Below, one piece after another: positions 5,309-11,235 of a stretch of DNA of 11,235 nucleotides. The position numbers were made by a program, and so were the translations under genes. Every line of letters starts with the position of its first letter. Positions within the stretch are counted from its first letter, which is position 1. This stretch comes from a candidate division FCPU426 bacterium (GTDB lineage: Bacteria > Oederibacteriota > PGYV01 > Palsa-1178), in NCBI GenBank assembly GCA_003167475.1, contig PMTB01000149.1, forward strand, positions 1 through 11,235, given 5' to 3'. The notes below the pieces were generated by a model. It was not told the DNA's origin and ran no database searches. It was given only the letters and a program-made list of their open reading frames with translations.

Positions 5309-7170
5309 CTGGTCCTCCTGTCAGGTATTGTAAAAAAGAATTTTGATCCCTTGCCGTAAACCGACTCTATCCATATGCGGCCGCCGTGGCGCTCCGTTAT
5401 TTTTTTGCATATTGAAAGCCCTATCCCGGTTCCCGGGTACTCCCGCCTTGAATGGAGCCTTTGGAATATGGCGAAAACCTTGCCATAGTACTGCGGCTCG
5501 ATCCCCAGGCCGTTGTCCTTTACGCAGAATATATTTTCATTGCCTTCATGCGCGGCCGATATCTCTATGACCGGGTCATCCGCGCCCTTGAATTTTACGG
5601 CATTGCCGATAAGGTTCTGGAATATCCTTGATATCTGCCCGCTGTCGCCGTAAATTGCAGGCATTGGCCCGCAAATAACCTTCGCCTTGTTGTCCAATAT
5701 TGCCGATTCCAGATTAAGGAGGGCCTGGGCTACCGCTTCTTTCGATTCAAAAACCTCAAAGTTCCCGCCCTTCCTGTCTATCCTTGAATACTCAAGTATG
5801 TCGCTTATTATATTTTTCATTCTCTCCGCGGCCGCGACCGTGCTGTTTATAAACTCATCCGCTTCATTATCGAGACGGCCCTTATATTTCCTTTCCATGA
5901 GCTGAAGATAACCCGTAATGGACCGCAGCGGCTCCTGGAGGTCGTGCGAGGAAATATAGGCGAACTGCTCCAGGTCCGAATTTGACCTTTTTAAGTCCTC
6001 CATGGTTTTGTTCAGTTCTTCCTCCCTGTCACGGAGTTTTACGGCCATGTTGCCAAATGATCCGGCGAGGTCCTCGATCTCATCCCCTGTTTTTACGACC
6101 GTGACCGCCTCAAAATCACCGTCCGCTATCTTACCGACGGCAGCCGCAAGTTGCGCTATCGGCTTTGACACCCTCTCTGATTCACGGATCGCAGAAATTA
6201 TTATTAAAACCGACATCAAAAATCCGGCCATTAGCATAAAATACAGTATATTCATAACCGGAGCCATTGCTTCATTATAATCCTGTTTAACAACAATTCC
6301 CCAACCCGATTCGGGTATATATCCCCATGCGCCTATTATCACATGGCCCCTGTAATCGACGGTTCTCCCCGACCCGGTTTTGCCCAATGACGAGTTCTGA
6401 ATGGGGATGCCTGAATGTGATCCAATGATTACACGCCTGCTAAAAGCGGACCCGGGATCGTTCCTCAAATTTGTGATTATCAAAGCCTCTTCTTTTTGCC
6501 GGATGGCTACCACGGTTTCCCCGGTTTTACCCAACCCGGCATAATCGTTTGAAAGTTCGTTGATGTCGGAGTTCCCGATCCTGAGTACTACAACGCCTTT
6601 TACCTCCCCTTTGCCTGATAGGATTGGAACGGTGACAAACATCGCGTATCTATCTATTGAGGGGTAATATTCAAGCCCGGTCAGTTCGGTTTTTTTCCCG
6701 GAAAGACTTTGCTCAACCGAGTTTTTTAGTGTCTCGCTTTCGGTTATTGTTAAAACGTGGGTCTTTGATGCGCTATAGATGATTTTCCCTTTGTTGTTCA
6801 CCAATAGAATATTTTCAAAATCCTGGTCTTTGTAAAAATGCTCCAGTTCGTCCCTGATGCCCGCCGAAATACCGCCGGCGCCGTTTTGCTCAATTTCTCC
6901 CAATGCGTACAACAACCTCGGGTTGGTGGCGATGCCATTCGCGTCGTGTTTTTTACCCTCCATGTACAGCCTTATGCCGCTTATCCTGCCATCCAGATAT
7001 GATTTCATGCCGGCTATTTTTTCATTGACGTATATCCTGTTAACGGCTGTATAAATTATGGTTTCCACCGCCACGAGAGGAAGCAGGGATAGCAAAAGGT
7101 ATGAAATAAGGTATTTTTTCAATAAGGTCGATCCGCTTTTTTTCAGCGGAAGTCCGCTCCCGATACCCAT
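5305..7170 (-). CDS. Membrane sensor histidine kinase (Cache-HAMP-HisKA-HATPase)
   Basis: A 621-residue two-component kinase of the inner membrane. A transmembrane helix at about 20-43 is followed by an extracytoplasmic region of roughly 260 residues that looks like a double Cache ligand-binding domain (VVNNKGK-like IILLVNNKGKIIYS, PILSGKGEVKGVVVLRI, GKTGETVVAI, SGWGIVVKQD). A second helix lies at about 305-328, then HAMP (about 329-382) and a short coiled coil. The HisKA domain has phosphoacceptor H409 in FAYISSHDLQEPLRSI, the form typical of phytochrome-type kinases. The ATPase domain has the N box (N519, N523), G1 DNGLGI (552-557), F box (about 566-573) and G2 GTGIGL (580-585). All catalytic motifs are intact and there is no PAS domain. 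GGAGAGG lies five bases before the ATG. The gene follows an extended -10 promoter and overlaps the Rcp1-type regulator. The ligand cannot be read from sequence. Confidence 0.95.
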   Translation of the reverse strand: MGIGSGLPLKKSGSTLLKKYLISYLLLSLLPLVAVETIIYTAVNRIYVNEKIAGMKSYLDGRISGIRLYMEGKKHDANGIATNPRLLYALGEIEQNGAGGISAGIRDELEHFYKDQDFENILLVNNKGKIIYSASKTHVLTITESETLKNSVEQSLSGKKTELTGLEYYPSIDRYAMFVTVPILSGKGEVKGVVVLRIGNSDINELSNDYAGLGKTGETVVAIRQKEEALIITNLRNDPGSAFSRRVIIGSHSGIPIQNSSLGKTGSGRTVDYRGHVIIGAWGYIPESGWGIVVKQDYNEAMAPVMNILYFMLMAGFLMSVLIIISAIRESERVSKPIAQLAAAVGKIADGDFEAVTVVKTGDEIEDLAGSFGNMAVKLRDREEELNKTMEDLKRSNSDLEQFAYISSHDLQEPLRSITGYLQLMERKYKGRLDNEADEFINSTVAAAERMKNIISDILEYSRIDRKGGNFEVFESKEAVAQALLNLESAILDNKAKVICGPMPAIYGDSGQISRIFQNLIGNAVKFKGADDPVIEISAAHEGNENIFCVKDNGLGIEPQYYGKVFAIFQRLHSRREYPGTGIGLSICKKITERHGGRIWIESVYGKGSKFFFTIPDRRTR

Positions 7171-7236
7171 AAAAACCTCTCCAAGTATTTTTTTAAGTCA
7201 AAAACGGCACGGATTTTTCAGGGTCAATGACAAACC

Positions 7237-7245
7237 ATTATAACA
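7237..7245 (-). promoter_or_regulatory. Extended -10 promoter of the kinase/Rcp1 unit
   Basis: The minus strand reads TGTTATAAT (7245-7237), a perfect TGn extended -10 with a consensus TATAAT. No good -35 box lies 16-18 bases upstream, as is usual for extended -10 promoters. Transcription would begin near 7230, about 60 bases before the kinase ATG. This allows the signalling genes to be expressed separately from ribBA. Confidence 0.5.
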
Positions 7246-7286
7246 TCAGGAACGGGCATTTCCGCCACCGCCGCCTGTTTGTTCCC

Positions 7287-8501
7287 CTACATATGCAGCA
7301 GGTGTCCCATTTTTTCCTTTTTTGTCTTCAGATACTTTTTATTCAGCTCGTTCGGTTTTATCTCTATGGGCACCCTGCCTGTTATCTCAAGCCCGTAGCC
7401 GCGCAGGCCTATGAGTTTTTTCGGGTTGTTTGTCATCAATTTCATCTTCCTCACGCCCAGGTCGTAAAGTATCTGCGCGCCTATGCCGTAATCGCGCATA
7501 TCCGCGGGCAGGCCGAGGGCTTTATTCGCCTCGACAGTATCAAGGCCCTGCTCATTTTGGAGCTTGTATGCCTTTATTTTATTGACCAGGCCTATACCGC
7601 GTCCTTCCTGCCGCATGTAAAGCAGTATGCCTTTTTTCGCGTGTTTGATATTTGTCATAGCCGAGTGCAGTTGGTCGCCGCAGTCGCATTTTAAGGAGCC
7701 CAGGATATCCCCGGTCAGGCATTCCGAATGGACCCTGACAAGCACGTTATCATCGGGCTTTATCTCGCCTTTGACAAGCGCCACGTGCAGGTCATTGCCC
7801 TGCTTGTCAGTGTAAATAAATATTTTGAACTCGCCGTAAATGGTGGGGAGTTTTGTCCCGACGAGGCGCTCTATCAATACTTCCCTTTTTCTCCTGTACT
7901 TTATGACATCTTCGACGCTTATTATCACCATGCCGTGTTTTTTCGCGAACGGCACCAGCTGCGGCAGCCTGGCCATGGTCCCGTCATCGTTCAATATTTC
8001 GCATATGACGCCTGCCCTGACCTTTGCCTTGGCAAACCCGGCGAGGTCCACTGCGGCTTCGGTATGCCCTGTGCGTTCCAGAACGCCTCCGGGTTTGGCT
8101 TCAAGTGGGAATATATGGCCCGGCCTCACAAAATCATCCGGATGGGCGTTCTTTGACGCCGCCTTTTTTATAGTAAGCGCCCTGTCGGCGGCGGAAATGC
8201 CGGTGGATATGCCGGCGCTTGCGTCGATGGAAACGGTGAAGGCGGTCCTCATGGACTCCTTATTGCGCGCGACCATCTGGTCGAGCTTGAGTTTTTCTAT
8301 CTGCTCTTTTTCCATGGCCAGGCACACGAGCCCGCTTGCCTGCTTTGCCATGAAAGTTATCTGCGCCGGCGTTATTTTTTCAGCCAGGCATATTATATCG
8401 CCTTCGTTTTCGCGGTCCTCGTCATCGACCACGATTATCATCTTCCCTTTTTGCAGTTCCTTGATGCCTTCTTCCACACTTGCGAGTTTGATACGGGACA
8501 T
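7287..8501 (-). CDS. ribBA: Bifunctional DHBP synthase / GTP cyclohydrolase II
   Basis: This fused cytoplasmic enzyme makes both precursors for riboflavin: 3,4-dihydroxy-2-butanone 4-phosphate from ribulose 5-phosphate, and the pyrimidine precursor from GTP. The RibB half (about 1-205) shows DDEDRENEGD (27-35, metal-binding acidic residues), RPGHIFPL and TGHTEAAVDL with H146. The RibA half (about 206-400) shows the zinc ligands C261, C272 and C274 in HSECLTGDILGSLKCDCG, then MRQEGRGIGL and TNNPKK. Its 404 residues match the family length, and the tail TKKEKMGHLL is characteristic. GAGGTG sits about six bases before the ATG. It lies downstream of ribD, ribE and the yaaR-like gene on the same strand, but a 209-base gap with an inverted repeat and a weak promoter separates it from them. 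The stop codon lies inside GTAGGGG, as does that of ribE. Confidence 0.98.
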   Translation of the reverse strand: MSRIKLASVEEGIKELQKGKMIIVVDDEDRENEGDIICLAEKITPAQITFMAKQASGLVCLAMEKEQIEKLKLDQMVARNKESMRTAFTVSIDASAGISTGISAADRALTIKKAASKNAHPDDFVRPGHIFPLEAKPGGVLERTGHTEAAVDLAGFAKAKVRAGVICEILNDDGTMARLPQLVPFAKKHGMVIISVEDVIKYRRKREVLIERLVGTKLPTIYGEFKIFIYTDKQGNDLHVALVKGEIKPDDNVLVRVHSECLTGDILGSLKCDCGDQLHSAMTNIKHAKKGILLYMRQEGRGIGLVNKIKAYKLQNEQGLDTVEANKALGLPADMRDYGIGAQILYDLGVRKMKLMTNNPKKLIGLRGYGLEITGRVPIEIKPNELNKKYLKTKKEKMGHLLHM

Positions 8502-8520
8502 TAACTACACCTCGATTTAA

Positions 8521-8548
8521 GTTATAATATTTAGAACCTTCGTTTTAA
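8521..8548 (-). promoter_or_regulatory. Weak candidate promoter for ribBA
   Basis: On the minus strand, TTAAAA (8548-8543) and TATAAC (8526-8521, five of six) are 16 bases apart, about 20 bases before the ribBA ATG. The region is AT-rich, so chance matches are likely, but a promoter here would explain ribBA expression across the inverted repeat upstream. Confidence 0.3.
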
Positions 8549-8554
8549 GTTTTT

Positions 8555-8683
8555 AAGCCAAAAGCCAAGAGCCAAAAGTTAAAGGGTAAAATAAAAGCAA
8601 CTTGAAAACCAAGTAAAGCCTGAATCCCAACACTTAAACACTTGCCTTTCGTCCTTAAACTTTTGTCTTTTGGCTTTTGGCTC
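8555..8683. repeat. Imperfect inverted repeat with 32-bp AAAGCC-type arms
   Basis: The left arm (8555-8586) reads AAGCCAAAAGCCAAGAGCCA and continues AAAGTTAAAGGG. The right arm (8652-8683), read on the minus strand, starts GAGCCAAAAGCCAAAAGACA and continues AAAGTTTAAGGA. They match apart from a few substitutions and two single-base indels. The spacer is 65 bases. Each arm also contains short tandem units of the form GCCAAAAGCCAA. The repeat fills most of the gap between the yaaR-like gene and ribBA, which contains no gene. It resembles an intergenic dispersed repeat, but copies elsewhere cannot be seen in this window. Confidence 0.7.
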
Positions 8684-8695
8684 GCTCTCACCTTT

Positions 8696-8714
8696 ATAAG
8701 CGCTCCGCGCTTAT
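8696..8714 (-). terminator. GC-rich hairpin at the end of the yaaR-like gene
   Basis: ATAAGCGC-GGA-GCGCTTAT on the minus strand is a perfect eight-base-pair stem with a three-base loop, overlapping the stop codon of the yaaR-like gene. No T-run follows, so it may be a Rho-independent terminator of poor form or a 3'-end stabilising hairpin. Confidence 0.4.
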
Positions 8715-9199
8715 GAGTACATATCCACCAGCATGCCGCTTATGCGTTCCAGCACCGATAAAAGGTCAAGCCCGTCAGCCTGCTTTTTTATCAGTTCCAC
8801 GGTAAGCTTTTCCAGTTCCTTGTCAACCTGCTGGACCATGATATAAACTTTTTTCCTTTTTATCATGAGTTTCGAGGAATCCGACACCTTGACCGTATAG
8901 ATTTTCCTCACCGCCTGGTCCATAAAGTTCTTTACGAGTTTTTTATATTTGTCCAGTTCATCAAATGTCCTGTGGTTTGCGAGGTTCTTCGCCTGTTCGT
9001 CTATCTCTTCCACCAGCTCGTCCAAAGACAACTTTACCTGCTCCTCAACCGCGCCGTCGAGTTCCTTTAAAAAATTGGCGTCGTGCACCATGTCCTTGCG
9101 GACCTGGCCGGCGCCCTGTTTGGAGCCTATTTTTTTACCCTTGGACATCCTGGATTTTTCATCATCGCCAAGCGGCCTGAACGGCTGTTCGATACGCAT
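8711..9199 (-). CDS. YaaR family protein (DUF327)
   Basis: The 162-residue product matches the YaaR/DUF327 pattern: EIDEQAKNLANHRTFDELDKYK (about 65-86), KLVKNFMDQAVRKIYTVK, a short basic strand region (RKKVYIMVQQVDKEL) and the conserved end KKQADGLDLLSVLERISGMLVDMY. Family members are small, mostly helical cytoplasmic proteins without an established biochemical function. The first 35 residues are basic and low-complexity, hence probably disordered. There are no membrane segments. AAAGG lies seven bases before the ATG. The gene sits between ribE and ribBA, an unusual place for this family, separated from ribE by the REP-like pair and from ribBA by another inverted repeat. Its link with riboflavin synthesis may be accidental. 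Confidence 0.88.
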   Translation of the reverse strand: MRIEQPFRPLGDDEKSRMSKGKKIGSKQGAGQVRKDMVHDANFLKELDGAVEEQVKLSLDELVEEIDEQAKNLANHRTFDELDKYKKLVKNFMDQAVRKIYTVKVSDSSKLMIKRKKVYIMVQQVDKELEKLTVELIKKQADGLDLLSVLERISGMLVDMYS

Positions 9200-9229
9200 G
9201 TTTTTTCCTTTCGTTTTGCTTTATTTGCC

Positions 9230-9337
9230 CTTGTAGGGGCGGACCTATGTGTCCGCCCGCTGTTGGCTTTAAAAGCAGCGGCTCATAAATAGGTCAATTT
9301 CCTGCAGCGGGCGGACACATAGGTCCGCCCCTACAAG
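9230..9337. repeat. Paired REP-like element (BIME-like), 33-bp perfect arms
   Basis: The arms at 9230-9262 and 9305-9337 are exact 33-base inverted copies around a 42-base centre. Each arm starts CTTGTAGG and then forms its own hairpin, GGGCGGAC-CTATGT-GTCCGCCC. A GTAG tetranucleotide at the foot of a small hairpin, with two units head to head, is the defining layout of REP sequences and their paired BIME form, which are spread by RAYT (IS200-like) transposases. The right arm runs into the 3' end of ribE and supplies its last codon and TAG stop. As RNA the structure should be very stable and could end or protect the ribD-ribE transcript. Confidence 0.85.
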
Positions 9338-9930
9338 ATCCGAGCTGCCAAAAACTTCTCCACATACTTCCCTATAAGGTCAAACTCCAGGTTAACTTCG
9401 TCACCGCGTTTTAGGTTCTTCACTATGGTGCTTTTGTAAGTTTCCGGTATTATTGATATTTCGAAGCCGTTATTTTTGACATTGTAAGCCGTAAGGCTGA
9501 TTCCGCTGACCGTGACCGAACCTTTTTCTATTATATATTTCCCGAACTCCTTGGGATGGGATATCTTAAGTATGAACTTATCCCCGGTTTTTTCCACGCC
9601 CGAGACTTTACCCGCGCAGTCCACATGGCCCTGTACAAGGTGCCCGCTTAAGAATTTATCCAGCGTCATCGGAAACTCTATATTCACTTCATCCCCGGGT
9701 TTTATCTCTTTAAGAACGGTCTTTTTCATGGTCTCTTCTGTCACGTCGGCCGAAAATTCCTTAACGCCCCTGAATGAGACGGCTGTCAGGCATGCCCCGT
9801 TAACGGCTATACTCATGCCTTTTTCAGGCTTAAGTATCTCCCTTGAGAGCGCGATGGTAATGACCTTGACTCCGTTTCCCTGCCTTATGGCCTTTACACG
9901 GCCGATATCATATATTATACCGCTGAACAT
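9331..9930 (-). CDS. ribE: Riboflavin synthase, alpha subunit
   Basis: This trimeric enzyme dismutates two 6,7-dimethyl-8-ribityllumazine molecules into riboflavin and the pyrimidine precursor. Two lumazine-binding repeats are visible. The first (about 1-88) begins MFSGII and carries S40-IAVNGAC47LT. The second (about 97-185) carries GHLVQGHVD (H102) and GSVTVSGISLT (S145, T147). Key residues S40, C47 and H102 correspond to active-site residues of the E. coli enzyme. The 199-residue length is slightly short but normal, and the core is complete. The ATG at 9930 lies 23 bases inside the end of ribD, with AAAGGAG nine bases upstream, so translation is coupled. The last codons and stop come from the REP-like arm, so the C-terminal tail may have been trimmed or replaced by insertion. 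Confidence 0.97.
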   Translation of the reverse strand: MFSGIIYDIGRVKAIRQGNGVKVITIALSREILKPEKGMSIAVNGACLTAVSFRGVKEFSADVTEETMKKTVLKEIKPGDEVNIEFPMTLDKFLSGHLVQGHVDCAGKVSGVEKTGDKFILKISHPKEFGKYIIEKGSVTVSGISLTAYNVKNNGFEISIIPETYKSTIVKNLKRGDEVNLEFDLIGKYVEKFLAARIL

Positions 9931-11014
9931 AACTGAACTCTCCTTTGATCAATATATCCTGCCCGAGTTTTATGACATCGGTATTTTTGAGGCTGTACGC
10001 GTCTTTGAGGTTCTTAAGTCCCAGGTTCCCGGCAAAAGCCATCCCGTCATTTCCGATAAATATGGGCGCTATATATATGCCGGCCTCGTCATAAAGCTTT
10101 TCTTTCAAAAAAGCGGTGTGAATGGTCCCGCCGCCCTCGACAAGCAGGCTGCGTATGCCGGAGCTGAAAAGATACCCGGACGCTTCTTCAAGCTTTATGC
10201 CGCTCTTGCATTTTTGAATTATAACATTTACCCCGCGTTTTGAAAGTGTTTTTATTTCAGCGGCGCCCTTTGCGCCGCTGAATATGTAAATATCCCTGGG
10301 GTCGGAAAATTTGAATATATTCGCGTTAAACGGCGTTCTGCCGTGAGTGTCAAAAACAACTTTTTTGATCTTTTTTGTTTTATCCACCCTGCAGTCAAGA
10401 TAGGGATTATCTTTAAGAATGGTCCCGATTCCCACGGCAATGGCATCGCATTCTTTTCTTAAGTTCTGGTCATATTCCCTGGCCTGCTCCCCCGTAATCC
10501 ACCGTGAAACCCCGTTTGAAAGCGCCATTTTCCCGTCTAAGGATATTCCGGCCTTCATTATTATATAAGGCTTTTTTTCAGTGATGTTCCTGATAAAGAA
10601 CCTGTTCAGCTTCCTTGCCTGTTTTTCAAGCACTCCTGTAATAACCTTTATGCCGTGTTTCTTAAGTTGGCCGTGGCCGCAGGCTTTGACCAGCGGGTTG
10701 GGGTCGGTCATGGCAGAAACAACCTTATTGACCCCGTATTTAATGATAGCGTCGGTACAGGGAGGCGTTTTGCCCCAGTGGCAGCATGGCTCAAGATTCA
10801 CGTATAAAGTAGAACCCTTGGCCGAGTATTTTATCTTCTTAAGCGCCATAGCCTCGGCATGGTCAAGCCCGGCTTTTTTATGCCAGCCCGTTGATATAAC
10901 GCGCCCATTCTTGACAATAACACAACCGACAAGCGGGTTGGGGCTTGTGTGGCCAAGGCCCTTTTTGGCCAATTCAATGGCCATTGACATGTAAAATTCA
11001 TCGTTATTTTTCAT
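9908..11014 (-). CDS. ribD: Bifunctional pyrimidine deaminase/reductase of riboflavin synthesis
   Basis: RibD deaminates the GTP cyclohydrolase II product and then reduces its ribosyl side chain with NADPH. Counting from the ATG at 11014, the 368-residue protein has the deaminase domain (about 1-145) with TSPNPLVGCVIV, catalytic E54 and zinc ligands H52, C77 and C86 in HAE and EPCCHWGKTPPC. The reductase domain (about 148-365) has KAGISLDGKMAL, SRWITGEQAR, VGIGTILKDNP and LVEGGGTIHTAFL. The frame is open upstream to a TTG at 11050, but its extra 12 residues do not look like RibD and the TTG would lie in the -35 box. The chosen start gives the usual NDEFYM-x-x-AIELA opening. Within the deaminase domain, DPNPLVKACGHGQL replaces the common DPNPLVxGKGI form; this is a modest local divergence outside the zinc site. 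Confidence 0.96.
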   Translation of the reverse strand: MKNNDEFYMSMAIELAKKGLGHTSPNPLVGCVIVKNGRVISTGWHKKAGLDHAEAMALKKIKYSAKGSTLYVNLEPCCHWGKTPPCTDAIIKYGVNKVVSAMTDPNPLVKACGHGQLKKHGIKVITGVLEKQARKLNRFFIRNITEKKPYIIMKAGISLDGKMALSNGVSRWITGEQAREYDQNLRKECDAIAVGIGTILKDNPYLDCRVDKTKKIKKVVFDTHGRTPFNANIFKFSDPRDIYIFSGAKGAAEIKTLSKRGVNVIIQKCKSGIKLEEASGYLFSSGIRSLLVEGGGTIHTAFLKEKLYDEAGIYIAPIFIGNDGMAFAGNLGLKNLKDAYSLKNTDVIKLGQDILIKGEFSYVQRYNI

Positions 11015-11021
11015 AGATTCA

Positions 11022-11050
11022 ATTATATCATAAAAATACGGCTTAACCAA
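11022..11050 (-). promoter_or_regulatory. Promoter of ribD, possibly leaderless
   Basis: On the minus strand a consensus -10 TATAAT (11027-11022) lies 17 bases downstream of TTGGTT (11050-11045). Only seven bases separate the -10 from the ribD ATG, which would put the transcription start at or next to the start codon. No Shine-Dalgarno sequence precedes the ATG, consistent with a leaderless mRNA. This leaves no room for an FMN riboswitch. Confidence 0.5.
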
Positions 11051-11057
11051 TGTTTTG

Positions 11058-11181
11058 CTTGTTGGGACAGCGCTCCCGCGCTGTCCGGGGCTGGATTTTG
11101 ATCCTGATCTTTTGCCTTAATTGTCATGCCTGCCGAAATATAGCCCGCATGCGGACAGCGCGGGAGCTCTGTCCCTACAAG
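11058..11181. repeat. Second paired REP-like element, 30-bp arms
   Basis: The arms at 11058-11087 and 11152-11181 are inverted copies with 28 of 30 matches, around a 64-base centre. Each begins CTTGTAGGGA (the left copy has CTTGTTGGGA) and makes its own hairpin, with stem GGACAGCGC / GCGCTGTCC and loop TCCC. The outer foot CTTGTAGGG is shared with the element after ribE, but the hairpin stems differ completely, so these are two REP-like subfamilies with a common tetranucleotide foot. The element lies upstream of the ribD promoter. The remaining bases out to 11235 contain no gene or clear signal. Confidence 0.8.
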
Positions 11182-11235
11182 TACAATTCAAAAACCAAAA
11201 CTTCAAATAGTAGTGTAACCGCAAAGTGATAATGT

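Noticed and set aside
9230..9337. CRISPR repeat or transposon end
   Set aside because: There are only two inverted copies, with no direct-repeat array, transposase or target duplication. The REP-like layout explains it better.
9512..10243. Plus-strand open frame opposite ribE and ribD (similar ones at 1145-1780, 3844-4386 and 7840-8520)
   Set aside because: All are antisense to well-supported genes and their translations are low-complexity, without recognisable domains.
11012..11050. Alternative TTG start for ribD at 11050
   Set aside because: The extra 12 residues are unlike RibD N-termini, and the codon coincides with the candidate -35 box.
11015..11235. FMN riboswitch upstream of ribD
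   Set aside because: None of the conserved RFN-element core (AGGGGCAGGG-type) was found on the minus strand. The space is taken by the REP-like pair.

Overview
The window is a bacterial chromosome segment in which every convincing gene lies on the minus strand, so transcription runs from high to low coordinates. Twelve protein genes are supported. In transcription order they are ribD, ribE, a yaaR/DUF327-family gene, ribBA, a sensor histidine kinase, an Rcp1-type response regulator, a DUF4388 (PATAN-type) protein, two small three-helix membrane proteins, a CheY-like response regulator, rpsO and pnp. No tRNA, rRNA, CRISPR array, transposase or phage gene was seen. The mix of a phytochrome-type kinase/Rcp1 pair, DUF4388, YaaR and abundant intergenic palindromes fits a free-living, little-studied bacterial lineage, perhaps an uncultured candidate phylum. 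The sequence alone does not let me name it.

Right part (about 7280-11235): a riboflavin biosynthesis cluster. ribD starts behind a promoter that may give a leaderless mRNA, and overlaps ribE by 23 bases. A yaaR homologue follows, then the fused ribBA. Lumazine synthase (ribH), the remaining enzyme usually found in such clusters, is absent here. No FMN riboswitch is visible upstream of ribD.

Middle part (about 2740-7250): two consecutive signalling units. A membrane histidine kinase with a Cache-like extracytoplasmic sensor and an Rcp1-type single-domain regulator overlap by ATGA. After a 165-base gap holding a perfect 15-bp dyad and a good promoter comes a four-gene unit: DUF4388 protein, two 3-TM proteins (also overlapping by ATGA) and a stand-alone receiver. 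The unit has no DNA-binding output domain of a known response-regulator class, which suggests signalling by protein-protein contact.

Left part (1-2610): the classical rpsO-pnp operon, with its own promoter and a roughly 135-base leader that contains a possible S15 recognition hairpin.

Most long intergenic gaps carry a long inverted repeat, and these repeats differ in sequence. Two of them (at the end of ribE and upstream of ribD) are built as paired REP-like hairpins, each with a GTAG-type tetranucleotide at its outer foot. One such element supplies the ribE stop codon. The others are an AT-rich 125-bp palindrome, a 32-bp-arm AAAGCC-type repeat and the 15-bp dyad.
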